A stretch of DNA of 64,000 nt from Alistipes sp. (GTDB lineage: Bacteria; Bacteroidota; Bacteroidia; Bacteroidales; Rikenellaceae): assembly GCA_017503575.1 (NCBI GenBank), contig JAFVSV010000053.1, positions 31,906 through 95,905 of the forward strand. Reading direction: 5' to 3'. How positions within the stretch are numbered: position 1 is the first letter of the stretch; each line of letters opens with the position of its first letter. The notes beneath the pieces are model-generated. The model was given only the letters and a program-made list of their open reading frames with translations, searched no databases and was not told the origin of the DNA. This document shows, one piece after another, positions 26,421 through 35,076 of the stretch. Both the position numbers and the translations under genes were made by a program.

Positions 26421-26423
26421 TAT

Positions 26424-26455
26424 AAAAAATTAGGACGAAAATACTTCTTCGCCCT
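26424..26455 (-). terminator. Terminator of the small membrane protein gene
   Basis: AGGACGAA (26432-26439) pairs with TTCGCCCT (26448-26455), with one G-U, and AATTTTTT follows on the minus strand. It is directly upstream of the next promoter box. Confidence 0.7.
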
Positions 26456-26520
26456 AAATATTTAGTTTTTCGCTATTTTATTTTCTTATGTTCCTATAAT
26501 TTGAGATTATACAGTTCGTT

Positions 26521-26748
26521 CTACTCTATTGTAATATGCTGGTTATCAGTAGCTTGCGACGATAGCAAGGTATTATTCTCCAGCTCATCAGTGTCGGCCA
26601 CATCTATTTCACTCTCGACATTCACAACACGACTCTCAACAGCTATTTTCTCACCTAACGAGCTAAACTTCTCCCTATTCATGATGGCTAACACGACAAC
26701 TACAAGGATGGCAAGAGCCACCACACCATCAATAAATCTACGAATCAT
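26521..26748 (-). CDS. Small single-span membrane protein
   Basis: This is a 75-residue protein with a basic start (MIRRF), one hydrophobic helix at about residues 7-23 (DGVVALAILVVVVLAIM) and an acidic, Ser/Asn-rich tail. I do not recognise a family. It lies 42 nt after the C-terminal processing protease gene on the same strand and is followed by its own terminator, which supports a real gene in that unit. The composition suggests an inner-membrane accessory protein. Confidence 0.5.
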   Translation of the reverse strand: MIRRFIDGVVALAILVVVVLAIMNREKFSSLGEKIAVESRVVNVESEIDVADTDELENNTLLSSQATDNQHITIE

Positions 26749-26790
26749 CTCTTAACAATATATTTATTTTACAGCCATCTGAACTCTATT

Positions 26791-28491
26791 TTACACTCCC
26801 CTCAACTCCTCGACAGCACGCTGCACAATCTCGTCGATAGGGTACATATTATAGTAGAAGCCCGACTCATCATCCATCGAGTTGCGGCCTATATACGCAC
26901 GCAACTGGGCATGGATAATATCGTACGACTTGGCGAGTTCCTCCTGGTTTGTCTCGATGCCCTGCGTCTCGGCATAGCGCGTAAAGTCGTCGACAAGAGC
27001 CACATCATCAAACAAGGCATCAAGGTCGTCGAGGTTCTTAACAGCATCAAGTCGCTCACGGTGACGATCCGTAAAGTCGAGTGTATAACGATAGAGCGTA
27101 TTGGTATTCCACACCTTAGTATAATATGGTGTTATGCCTAACGTGTCTAACGGCACAAAGATATCGGGCATGATGCCACCACCGCCGTAAACGGTACGGC
27201 CACCAGGCGTTGTATACTTAAGCGAGTCGGCAAAGTGTATAGAGTCTGCCGAAAAGAACTCGTTGTGGACATATCTATCGACAATCTCCAACTCATACGA
27301 CATAGCATCACCGTTGGTATATGGCTTCTGTATGCAGCGTCCCGTAGGTGTGTAGTAACGTGCCACGGTAAGGCGCATCGCTGAGCCATCGTCAAAAGGC
27401 ATCTGCGCCTGCACCAAACCCTTGCCAAAGGTACGACGACCTATGACCAAGCCTCTATCGTTATCCTGAATGGCGCCTGCCAATATCTCACTCGACGAGG
27501 CGCTCATCTCATCAACAAGGATTACCAACGGCACCTCCGTAGCGCTACCACTGCCACTGCTATACTGACTCTGCCTCATGCCATGTCTATCCTCCGTATA
27601 GACAATAAGTTTACCGGCAGGTAGAAATTCGTTGGCAATGAGTATTGCTTGGTCGAGGTAGCCTCCTGAGTTAGAGCGCAGGTCAATTATAAGAGACTCC
27701 ATGCCCTGGTCGCGTAGCTTGGCGATGGCGCGACGTATCTCATCGTACGACGTAGAGGCAAACTGCGAGAGACGTATGAAGCCAATGTGCGCCTCTTTAT
27801 CAATAATAAAGGCTGTCTCGATGCTATGTATCTCGATGGCATCGCGCACGACATTAATATCTATAAGGTCGCCAACACTGCGTCGCTTAACAGAGAGTGT
27901 GACATTAGAGCCACGGGGGCCTCGCATAAGGCGTACCATAGAGTCCTGCGGTATGCCCTGACCAGCAACATCGCGTCCGTCGATACGCACCACCCTATCA
28001 CCAGCACGAACACCAGCCTTATCGCTGGGGCCCTGAGGAATGACATTGAGCACAGTGATGGTATCTGTCGAGGCGTTAAAGACGATGCCTATGCCATCGA
28101 ACTCACCCTCGAGCGACTCGTTAATGGTGTCGAAATCCTTGGCTGGGATATATGCCGAGTGAGGGTCGAGCTCGGCGAGCATGCTCACTATTGCCTTTTC
28201 GTATAGCTCCTCGAGGCTTATCTCTTCGATGTAGCTGTGCTTGATGGCCATCACCGTCTGCATCAACTTATTATCTCGAACAACGGCACTCTCAAGATTG
28301 GCAATATAGGACTCGTACTCTGCAACATTCATCCGCGCGATATCGACACCCATGGCCATGTCGTTAATCATACGCTGTGTGCGTATAATCTCATACTTAC
28401 GACCCACCATGACGCCAATCCACACGCTAACAGCCACAACCGCCACCACTAATAGTGTGAACCTAACCTTCTGCCATCTTCCCTTGAACAT
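26791..28491 (-). CDS. C-terminal processing peptidase (S41 family)
   Basis: This is a periplasmic serine protease with a Ser-Lys dyad, of the Prc/CtpA type, 566 residues. A signal anchor occupies about 10-30 (FTLLVVAVVAVSVWIGVMVG). The N-terminal S41 segment has LAELDPHSAYIP. A PDZ domain spans about 125-205 (GIGIVFN ... AGVRAGDRVVRIDG). The protease core holds LIIDLRSNSGGYLDQA, the nucleophile Ser near 330 in DEMSASSSEILAGAIQD, and Lys near 356 in GRRTFGKGLVQ. Roles are tail-specific processing of envelope proteins. It is followed by a small membrane protein gene; upstream is the DUF3078 gene on the same strand, 52 nt away. Confidence 0.93.
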   Translation of the reverse strand: MFKGRWQKVRFTLLVVAVVAVSVWIGVMVGRKYEIIRTQRMINDMAMGVDIARMNVAEYESYIANLESAVVRDNKLMQTVMAIKHSYIEEISLEELYEKAIVSMLAELDPHSAYIPAKDFDTINESLEGEFDGIGIVFNASTDTITVLNVIPQGPSDKAGVRAGDRVVRIDGRDVAGQGIPQDSMVRLMRGPRGSNVTLSVKRRSVGDLIDINVVRDAIEIHSIETAFIIDKEAHIGFIRLSQFASTSYDEIRRAIAKLRDQGMESLIIDLRSNSGGYLDQAILIANEFLPAGKLIVYTEDRHGMRQSQYSSGSGSATEVPLVILVDEMSASSSEILAGAIQDNDRGLVIGRRTFGKGLVQAQMPFDDGSAMRLTVARYYTPTGRCIQKPYTNGDAMSYELEIVDRYVHNEFFSADSIHFADSLKYTTPGGRTVYGGGGIMPDIFVPLDTLGITPYYTKVWNTNTLYRYTLDFTDRHRERLDAVKNLDDLDALFDDVALVDDFTRYAETQGIETNQEELAKSYDIIHAQLRAYIGRNSMDDESGFYYNMYPIDEIVQRAVEELRGV

Positions 28492-28543
28492 ACCCTCTCA
28501 GACGCTATAAAACCGACAATAGAGTCAACTATCAAAATCTATA

Positions 28544-29611
28544 CTACTTATTCTTGAAAGTGTATGTTAGACCTACTGACAACATTGATGACACCTGCAA
28601 CTTATCAATCTCAGCCTTGTTGTAGTAAAGCTGGAAGTAGATCTGTGTCGAGATATACTTCGTTGCTTTAATATCTATGGTGTTCTCCCAACGAACAGTA
28701 GGCACGACGTGTTCATACTCGAGTTTATCTGCCGTAGGCTCGAACTTACGCATAGATGCTATGTCGGTAATCCAACCATAGAACGAGTATGCCGTAGTAC
28801 GGTAGCGCAACCAGCCATTCTTACCCCATGTCTTATCGAAGTCGAGCTGTACCGAGAGACCACCCTCGTATTTTGAGGTGTTACCCGCAGGCACGCCATA
28901 GTCATTCGATGTCGATAGGTCGTTACGATATGTAGCGCTCATAGCAATGGGTGCGAGGTTGACCTTAAGAGGGAACTTCTCCGATGGCAAGACGTATGTA
29001 AAACCGACCGAAGCATCCAAATAACCTGGGGTCATGAAGTTAGATACGCGCGACACGCCATTCTGCTTATCGCCACGCGCACCATAACCAGGAGCAAACT
29101 GGGTACGGAACTTAACGTTAGCACCGTATGTCCAATTCTTGACCATTGCCCACTGCGGCGCAGTCGATATTGCTATCTCGTCGACATTCTTAAACCACAC
29201 ACCACGCTGCTCGCCACCGAGCTCCATGCGCATATTGTTGTAGCCGAACTTTGCCGATGCGGTGTTGGTTATCGTAAACTTACCCTTCTTGAAAATATGC
29301 GAGAAGTTCACATTTGCAAGGATGGTGATGGTGTTATCACCCGCCGCCTGCCACGACTTACTAAAGGCTGTCAACGAGCCGTGAAGGTTTGCGGTGAAGT
29401 CAATGGTGTTACGCTCCTTGCGGATAGCCATGCGGTCGGCCTTAATCTTTGCCTTTGCAACATAGTTGGCATCGACATCCGACGCCTTCATACCGCTGTC
29501 AAACGAGACGTTATCTGCGGTTGCCGTCACCTCGTCAGCTGTCACCTGTGCAGAAAGGTCAGTAGCACAAAAGATTATGGCAAGTGCCAAAAGAGTAGAA
29601 AATTTCTTCAT
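28544..29611 (-). CDS. DUF3078 outer-membrane-type protein
   Basis: This is a 355-residue exported protein with signal peptide MKKFSTLLALAIIFCATDLSAQ. The mature protein matches the Bacteroidetes DUF3078 layout: SLTAFSKSWQAAGDNTITILANVN, then alternating amphipathic strands (WTYGANVKFRTQFAPGYG; FPLKVNLAPIAMSATYRND) ending in an aromatic C-terminal strand (MLSVGLTYTFKNK), typical of outer-membrane beta barrels. The function is unknown. It is transcribed divergently from nfo, with back-to-back promoter boxes. Confidence 0.88.
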   Translation of the reverse strand: MKKFSTLLALAIIFCATDLSAQVTADEVTATADNVSFDSGMKASDVDANYVAKAKIKADRMAIRKERNTIDFTANLHGSLTAFSKSWQAAGDNTITILANVNFSHIFKKGKFTITNTASAKFGYNNMRMELGGEQRGVWFKNVDEIAISTAPQWAMVKNWTYGANVKFRTQFAPGYGARGDKQNGVSRVSNFMTPGYLDASVGFTYVLPSEKFPLKVNLAPIAMSATYRNDLSTSNDYGVPAGNTSKYEGGLSVQLDFDKTWGKNGWLRYRTTAYSFYGWITDIASMRKFEPTADKLEYEHVVPTVRWENTIDIKATKYISTQIYFQLYYNKAEIDKLQVSSMLSVGLTYTFKNK

Positions 29612-29639
29612 ATAGTCGTTAATTAGATTTATTCCACGA

Positions 29640-29677
29640 CAAAGATATGAAAAAATTGCGAAAAATAACTATCTTTG
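29640..29677. promoter_or_regulatory. Divergent promoter boxes for DUF3078 gene and nfo
   Basis: 29640-29647 reads TATCTTTG on the minus strand, facing 28544-29611, and 29670-29677 reads TATCTTTG on the plus strand, facing nfo. The boxes are 22 nt apart, so polymerase binding at one would exclude the other. Confidence 0.65.
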
Positions 29678-29702
29678 TGCATTAACATAACACTTCGTAG
29701 AT

Positions 29703-30548
29703 ATGAAATATTTTGGAGCACACGTCAGTGCATCGGGAGGCGTAGAGAACGCCATAAGCAATGCACAAGCCATAGGGGCTACCGCCTTTGCTCTCTTCAC
29801 CAAGAACCAGAGACAGTGGGTAGCGCCATCACTTACACAACATCAGATAGATATATTTGTCAGTGCATGTCGTAACAGCGGTTATGCTGCAACGCAGATA
29901 CTACCCCACGACAGCTACCTCATCAACCTCGGTCACCCCGACCAGGAGGGTCTTGACAAGTCGCGCGACGCCTTCTTCGAGGAGATGCTACGCTGCCAGC
30001 AGCTGGGTCTCGACCGTCTCAACTTCCACCCAGGCAGTCACCTTAAGCGCATCAGCGAGGAGGGCTCGCTGGAGCGTATCGCCGAGTCTATAAACATGGC
30101 ACTCGACAGAACACAGGGGGTCACTGCCGTATTGGAGAATACCGCAGGTCAGGGTTCAAACCTCGGCTACCGCTTCGAGCACCTCGCTTATATCATCGAG
30201 CGTGTGGAGGACAAGAGCCGCGTGGGTGTATGTATCGACACCTGCCACTCCTTTGCTGCGGGCTACGACCTACGCACCAAGGAGGCATGCGACGCCACAT
30301 TTGCAGAGTTCGACCGTATCATCGGCTTCAACTACCTGCGAGGCATGCACCTCAACGATGCCATGCGCCCCTTGGGCAGTCGCATCGACCGTCACTCACC
30401 ACTTGGCGATGGTGAGATTGGCTGGGAGTGCTTCCGTTATATCGCCGAGGATGCACGCTTCGACAACATCCCGCTCATCCTCGAGACCCCCGACGAGAGC
30501 CGTTGGGCAGAGGAGATAGCCACACTTAACAAATTCGCAAATCAGTAA
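29703..30548 (+). CDS. nfo: Endonuclease IV (AP endonuclease)
   Basis: Endonuclease IV cuts DNA 5' to abasic sites in base-excision repair and uses three zinc ions. The 281-residue protein has the canonical start [18 protein letters not shown] and the metal-ligand motifs LNFHPGSH near 100, [12 protein letters not shown] near 145, [15 protein letters not shown] near 175, and HLNDAM ... SRIDRH near 217. The C-terminus has LILETPDE. Length and motifs match bacterial Nfo. It is followed 13 nt later by a glycosidase gene, an unexpected partner, so they may share only a transcript. Confidence 0.96.
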   Translation: MKYFGAHVSASGGVENAISNAQAIGATAFALFTKNQRQWVAPSLTQHQIDIFVSACRNSGYAATQILPHDSYLINLGHPDQEGLDKSRDAFFEEMLRCQQLGLDRLNFHPGSHLKRISEEGSLERIAESINMALDRTQGVTAVLENTAGQGSNLGYRFEHLAYIIERVEDKSRVGVCIDTCHSFAAGYDLRTKEACDATFAEFDRIIGFNYLRGMHLNDAMRPLGSRIDRHSPLGDGEIGWECFRYIAEDARFDNIPLILETPDESRWAEEIATLNKFANQ

Positions 30549-30561
30549 TACAGAGAAGATA

Positions 30562-31530
30562 ATGAAGAGAGTAGTCACACTTTTTGCAGCGATATTCGCA
30601 CTCACTTCGCTGAGTGCGCAGGTGAGCATCGAGCGCCCATACGCCGTAGGTGCCGACATATCATGGCTACAATCACAGGAGGATCGTGGCACACACTTTA
30701 GCGATAATGGTGTCGAGGGCGACGCCATAGAGATACTTCGCGACAATGGCTTCAACTACATACGTCTGCGCATCTTCGTAAATCCCAAGTCGGAGCTTGG
30801 CTACTCGCAGCGCGATGGCTACTGCGACCTTGAGCATACACTCGCTATGGCACGTCGCATCAAGGATGCAGGCATGTACTTCCTCTTGGACTTCCACTAC
30901 TCGGATAATTGGGCAGACCCTGCAAAGCAGATAATGCCACAGGCATGGCAAACACTCTCCTACGAGGAGGTGCAGGAGGCTCTATACAACCATACACGCG
31001 AGGTGCTGGAGGCTCTCAACGCACAAGGCACAACACCCGATATGGTGCAGGTGGGTAACGAGGTAAGCAACGGCATGTTGTGGCCATACGGCTCTGTGCG
31101 CCACTCGTTTGGTGGTCTCTGTGGGCTACTCAAGGAGGGTATCCGAGCCGTACGCGAATATGCCCCCGATGCCGAGGTGATGATACATGTTGCCTTGGGC
31201 GGTCAGGCCGAGGAGTCGGAGCGCTTCTTCGACGCTATGGCGGAGTATGGTGTCGAGTACGATATCATAGGTCAGTCGTACTACCCCGAGTGGCATGGTA
31301 CGTTGGAGGAGTTGGAGGCAAACCTCAACATGTTGGTTAAGGAGTACGAGAAGCCAATCATCGTTGTCGAGTACCGTGACCACTACCTCGACATCGAGCG
31401 CATCGTAAGCTCTATACCCAACAAGATGGGTCGTGGCACCTTTATCTGGGAGGCCACATCGCCACAGTGGGGCAAGCTCTTCGACGAGTCGGGAGCCTCG
31501 ACAAAAGCACTCGATGACTACAACAGATAA
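30562..31530 (+). CDS. GH53 arabinogalactan endo-beta-1,4-galactanase
   Basis: This is a predicted secreted endo-galactanase of 322 residues that would cut beta-1,4-galactan side chains of pectin. The signal peptide is MKRVVTLFAAIFALTSLSAQ. The TIM barrel shows GH53 features: YAVGADISWLQSQEDRG, YIRLRIFVNP, FLLDFHYSDNWADPAKQ, the acid/base Glu in MVQVGNEVSNGMLWP, QSYYPEWHG, and the presumed nucleophile Glu in IIVVEYRDHY. The last motif differs from the commoner ETAY form. No SusC/SusD-type or other pectin genes are adjacent, so it is not in a standard utilisation locus. Confidence 0.92.
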   Translation: MKRVVTLFAAIFALTSLSAQVSIERPYAVGADISWLQSQEDRGTHFSDNGVEGDAIEILRDNGFNYIRLRIFVNPKSELGYSQRDGYCDLEHTLAMARRIKDAGMYFLLDFHYSDNWADPAKQIMPQAWQTLSYEEVQEALYNHTREVLEALNAQGTTPDMVQVGNEVSNGMLWPYGSVRHSFGGLCGLLKEGIRAVREYAPDAEVMIHVALGGQAEESERFFDAMAEYGVEYDIIGQSYYPEWHGTLEELEANLNMLVKEYEKPIIVVEYRDHYLDIERIVSSIPNKMGRGTFIWEATSPQWGKLFDESGASTKALDDYNR

Positions 31531-31538
31531 CCCAATAG

Positions 31539-32096
31539 ATGGACTTTATTCAGATAGCAATCATTGGCATAGGACTGGCGATGGATGCTTGCGCCGTATC
31601 AATCGGTAAGGGTCTATCGCTCAGGAGGGTGCACCTACGCCACATCCTCAGCGTGGCGCTGTGGTTTGGTGGTTTCCAGGCACTTATGCCAATCATCGGC
31701 TACTTCCTCGGGCGTAGCTTCACCGAGTATGTCGAGAGCATCGACCACTGGATAGCCTTCGGTCTCTTGCTACTCATAGGCATCAACATGATACGCGAAG
31801 CACTTGGCGATGAGGAGGTGAAGCATGACAGTGACTTCGGCACTCGCACAATGCTACTGATGGCCATTGCCACAAGTATCGACGCCCTCGCTGTGGGTGT
31901 ATCCATCGCCTTTATGCGTGTCGACATCTGGATTGCCGCCGCTATAATAGGCATTATCACGATGGTTATATCTGCAGCTGGCATACTTCTCGGCGCGAAG
32001 ATTGGTGCGAAGATTGGCTCCAAAGCGGGCATTATTGGAGGCGTTATACTTATCGCCATAGGCACGAATATCGTTATAGAACACCTTGTCGTATAG
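31539..32096 (+). CDS. mntP: Manganese efflux pump MntP
   Basis: MntP exports Mn(II) across the inner membrane. The 185-residue protein has six hydrophobic segments in two inverted halves with the paired Asp motifs GLAMDACAVSIGKG near residue 12 and ATSIDALAVGVSIAF near 111, both diagnostic of the family. It starts 8 nt after the galactanase stop, so it is co-transcribed with it. No yybP-ykoY manganese riboswitch is visible ahead of the unit. Confidence 0.93.
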   Translation: MDFIQIAIIGIGLAMDACAVSIGKGLSLRRVHLRHILSVALWFGGFQALMPIIGYFLGRSFTEYVESIDHWIAFGLLLLIGINMIREALGDEEVKHDSDFGTRTMLLMAIATSIDALAVGVSIAFMRVDIWIAAAIIGIITMVISAAGILLGAKIGAKIGSKAGIIGGVILIAIGTNIVIEHLVV

Positions 32097-32103
32097 TGCT
32101 GAT

Positions 32104-32586
32104 ATGAAGAGTGTTATCGTTGCCTTTACGGGTCATCGCAGCTATCATCATGAGGCAGATATGGAGCTTGACACAATCGTTGCCAACCTCTACGATGAGG
32201 GTGCCCGCACCTTTCGTGTGGGTATGGCCGATGGCTTCGACCTCGCTGCAGCCGAGGCTGTCATAAGGTTACAATCGACCCACGATGATATTGCTCTTGA
32301 GGCCTACACTCCCTTCCCTGCTTTCGCCAGTGGTTTCTCGTCGACGGACGCAATTCGTTATGATGCAATAATCTCGCATTGCGATAGTGTGACCTACGCC
32401 ATGGAGAGATACCATAACTCTGCCTATATGTTGCGCAACAACATGTTGGTTGATGGGGCACAAGTGGTTGTCGCCTGGTGGAATGGCGCACGCAGTGGCA
32501 CGGGATATACCGTAGGACGTGCTCGCCGCAACAGATGTCGCATCATTAACCTATACCCCCAACCGCAACTCGAGATAGATTTTTAG
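32104..32586 (+). CDS. SLOG-family (YpsA/DUF1273-like) protein
   Basis: This is a 160-residue cytoplasmic protein. I chose the start MKSVIVAFTGHRSYHH at 32104, which avoids overlapping mntP. The Rossmann-like SLOG pattern is visible: an N-terminal strand followed by TGHR, then RVGMADGFDLAAAEAVI, YTPFPAFAS, SVTYAMERY, RNNMLVDGAQVVVAWWNG and SGTGYTVGRARR. SLOG proteins bind nucleotides or their derivatives; YpsA relatives have been linked to cell division or stress, but the role here is open. It is the last gene of the nfo-galactanase-mntP run, 7 nt after mntP. Confidence 0.82.
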   Translation: MKSVIVAFTGHRSYHHEADMELDTIVANLYDEGARTFRVGMADGFDLAAAEAVIRLQSTHDDIALEAYTPFPAFASGFSSTDAIRYDAIISHCDSVTYAMERYHNSAYMLRNNMLVDGAQVVVAWWNGARSGTGYTVGRARRNRCRIINLYPQPQLEIDF

Positions 32587-32647
32587 CAATTCCTGTGGAC
32601 TATTTGAATAATTTTACAACATATCAGCCTTTTTTCTCATTAAATCC

Positions 32648-32678
32648 TTGATTTATTGCATTTCAATGCTTATCTTTG
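32648..32678 (+). promoter_or_regulatory. -33/-7 promoter of the fimbrillin-like gene
   Basis: TTG at 32648-32650 and TATCTTTG at 32671-32678 are 20 nt apart. The leader to the ATG at 32739 is about 55 nt. Confidence 0.75.
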
Positions 32679-32738
32679 TGGTGTAAAGTATACTTGGGGC
32701 GCAGGCATCAATCCATCGCCCCGTAATATGACATTGAG

Positions 32739-33581
32739 ATGAAAGCAAGAGTATTAGCATTTGTAGCGTTGATATTGGGCATGGTCGCATGCCAGAATGA
32801 ATCTGACTTCGACAACGTGGCAACCGAAGAGATGCACCTCACTGTAAGCATCGACGAGGTGGCTACACGCACCGAGAGCGACAACGGCTTCGACTTATCG
32901 ACACTCGGCACAAAGTATGAGTTACGTTTTATTCTCGAAGTGTACAACCTTGGCAATGAAAAGCATACAGCACAGCAGATAGCCTACTCAACTACCACAT
33001 CAACTACTTTCAAGGTAGAGTTGCCCACCAATCGCAACTACCGCTTTGTGGTGTGGGCCGACATTGTTGAGAAGGATGAGCGTAGCGACCTCCACTATAA
33101 GACAACAGATGGTCTTACCAACATCTCATTGCGCAGTGAATGGAAGCCAAACGACGAGACACGCGATGCCTACACCGCATACATCGACGTACTCGGCTAC
33201 TCGGGCTCATCAAATATTGACGCTCTCACACTGGCACGCCCCTTTGCCAAAGTTCGTGTTGTAAGCACAAATGCCTCTACGTCAACAGCCAAGATGAGTG
33301 TTAACTACTCATCGGAGTTGCCCACAACATTTAACGCATACAACGGCACTGTTGGAGGTAATGGGCTAAAGAGCCATGATACATTTAACATTGCCAACTA
33401 CACCGATGACAACGGTAGCAAGACACTCTTCACTGACTACATTTTTGCTACAAAGGAGAGTTCCGTGTTAGCATGGACATTCACCACATACGATAACGCA
33501 GGCAATGAGTTAAACAGCTATAACTTTAATAGTACTAATATCAAGCGTAACACCTTGACTACCATCAAAGGTAATTTTTAG
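32739..33581 (+). CDS. Fimbrillin-like (Mfa/DUF6562-type) lipoprotein
   Basis: This is a 280-residue lipoprotein: MKARVLAFVALILGMVAC is followed by QNESDFDN. The layout follows fimbrillin-type sandwiches of Bacteroidales: a first strand LTVSIDEVATRTE (ending in Arg, as at pilin cleavage sites), YELRFILEVYN, YRFVVWADIVE in the core, AYTAYIDVLGYSG, and LTLARPFAKVRVVS leading to the second domain. Such proteins form or cap type V pili after Arg cleavage. No second pilin, anchor or tip gene is next to it, so it is an orphan in this window. It has its own promoter and terminator. Confidence 0.78.
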   Translation: MKARVLAFVALILGMVACQNESDFDNVATEEMHLTVSIDEVATRTESDNGFDLSTLGTKYELRFILEVYNLGNEKHTAQQIAYSTTTSTTFKVELPTNRNYRFVVWADIVEKDERSDLHYKTTDGLTNISLRSEWKPNDETRDAYTAYIDVLGYSGSSNIDALTLARPFAKVRVVSTNASTSTAKMSVNYSSELPTTFNAYNGTVGGNGLKSHDTFNIANYTDDNGSKTLFTDYIFATKESSVLAWTFTTYDNAGNELNSYNFNSTNIKRNTLTTIKGNF

Positions 33582-33671
33582 GCAACACACAATCTCATGT
33601 AACGAGAGGGGGGCACGACTCATCACAAGCCCAAATCGTCTTGTCGCAACGAGATACGAAATATAATTTTG

Positions 33672-33703
33672 GGATCACTTCTTTGAAGTGGTCCTATTTT
33701 TTT
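33672..33703 (+). terminator. Rho-independent terminator
   Basis: Arms 33672-33681 and 33685-33694 form a 10-bp stem with one G-U and a 3-nt loop, followed by TATTTTTTT. It lies about 90 nt past the fimbrillin-like gene. Confidence 0.8.
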
Positions 33704-33704
33704 G

Positions 33705-33735
33705 TTGGATTTTATAAAAAAAATCACTACATTTG
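33705..33735 (+). promoter_or_regulatory. -33/-7 promoter of the BACON lipoprotein pair
   Basis: TTG at 33705-33707 and TACATTTG at 33728-33735 are 20 nt apart, immediately after the terminator. The leader to 33774 is about 35 nt and A-rich. Confidence 0.75.
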
Positions 33736-33773
33736 CTCGATAATAGACGAAAATTTCAAAAAAATAATAGTTC

Positions 33774-34994
33774 ATGAAGAAGATTTTTTCATTTTTGATG
33801 CTCGCGACACTACTATGTGTAGCTTGCGAAAAGGGTGGCGATGAGAGTACAAAGCCCATAGTAACAGTCACTTCAGAGAGTGTTATTGAGGTTGGCGTTG
33901 ATGGCGGCACGGTAGATATTCTCTATACCATCACCAATGGCACAGACACCAAGGTAAACGTTACTGAGACCGCCGCATGGATTGACACCGCTGTTGAGGC
34001 ATCAAAGGTGGTAGTTACAATAGAGGCCAACGACAGTGTCAACAAGCGTGAGGCAAAGATTACGCTTCAGTACTACGGTTCATCGGCAGAAGTTACCGTT
34101 AAGCAGGCAGGTAAATCCACAGGCGACTATGACGTAGAGTTCGAGGCAAAGCGCTTCGAGGGCATATACTTTGACTCTACCGTAGCCAACTACTTTGTTA
34201 TCCTCTCGGATATCGGCGCAAAGACTGACGGCTCACCCAAGGCCAACGGCACATACTACTTCTTCGATATGTATAACAACACCAAGGCTGACGCCGAGTG
34301 TCCAATCCTCCCTAATGGCAACTACACATACGATGTTGATAACAAATTTACTAACCTCACATTTAGCGAGGAGGGCAGCTGGTATGCCGTAATGGACAAC
34401 AAGGGCGAGTATGCTAAGGTGGGTAGCTTCAAAGATGCATCAGTAACAGTTAAGGATGGCAACTTTGAGGCTATCATCGAGCTTACATCGGGCGAGAAGC
34501 ACCACATCGTTTTCGAGGGCAAGATGCAGACTACCGTAGGACATGTACGCTCAACATTCTTCGAGGATATAGAGTTCTCGGTTGAGGATGCCACAATCAC
34601 CGCAAGCTTGCTTGGCGACACTGATGGCGATGGCCAGCAGAACTGGTTTATCGAGGCCAAGAGGGGCGACGATATCTATATGGTCGACGTATTTACTGCA
34701 AGCACCGAGTCGTGCGCAGGCCTCTATCAGATGATGGAGGTTGATAGCAAGGACTACGCTAACCGCTACCTTCCTGGCTTGATTGGCGAGGATGGCCTTG
34801 TAGGCTCGTGGTATGCAAAGCTCACCAACGGCACCATTAAGGGTGATGTTTTGGCACCTATGGCCGAGGGCGTTATCCAGCTCGTTATCGAGGGCGACAC
34901 CATGCGCATCGAGTACGGCTGTAAGGATGATGCTGGCAACGACATCACCGGCTCGGTATCGGGTAAGCTCACTGTTAAGGATATGCGTGAGTAA
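33774..34994 (+). CDS. BACON-domain lipoprotein, single repeat
   Basis: This is a 406-residue lipoprotein (MKKIFSFLMLATLLCVAC, then EKGGDES). One BACON-type sandwich spans about 30-115 (ESVIEVGVDGGTVDILYTI ... AEVTVKQAGK). The remainder (about 120-400) is a large beta-rich domain that opens DYDVEFEAKRFEGIYF and includes DATITASLLGDTDGDGQQNWFI; I do not recognise it. The next gene (35077) has the same plan with three BACON repeats and a C-terminal domain of the same general type, so the two are probably paralogues on one transcript. Confidence 0.75.
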   Translation: MKKIFSFLMLATLLCVACEKGGDESTKPIVTVTSESVIEVGVDGGTVDILYTITNGTDTKVNVTETAAWIDTAVEASKVVVTIEANDSVNKREAKITLQYYGSSAEVTVKQAGKSTGDYDVEFEAKRFEGIYFDSTVANYFVILSDIGAKTDGSPKANGTYYFFDMYNNTKADAECPILPNGNYTYDVDNKFTNLTFSEEGSWYAVMDNKGEYAKVGSFKDASVTVKDGNFEAIIELTSGEKHHIVFEGKMQTTVGHVRSTFFEDIEFSVEDATITASLLGDTDGDGQQNWFIEAKRGDDIYMVDVFTASTESCAGLYQMMEVDSKDYANRYLPGLIGEDGLVGSWYAKLTNGTIKGDVLAPMAEGVIQLVIEGDTMRIEYGCKDDAGNDITGSVSGKLTVKDMRE

Positions 34995-35076
34995 CGAGAG
35001 GGAAAACGGAAATTACTGATTACTCGTTGCTAATTACTAATTGACTCACTTATTAACCAAATAATTAATAACCATC

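Noticed and set aside
30562-31530. Polysaccharide utilisation locus around the galactanase
   Set aside because: No SusC/SusD pair, sensor or other glycosidase nearby; the neighbours are nfo, mntP and a SLOG protein.
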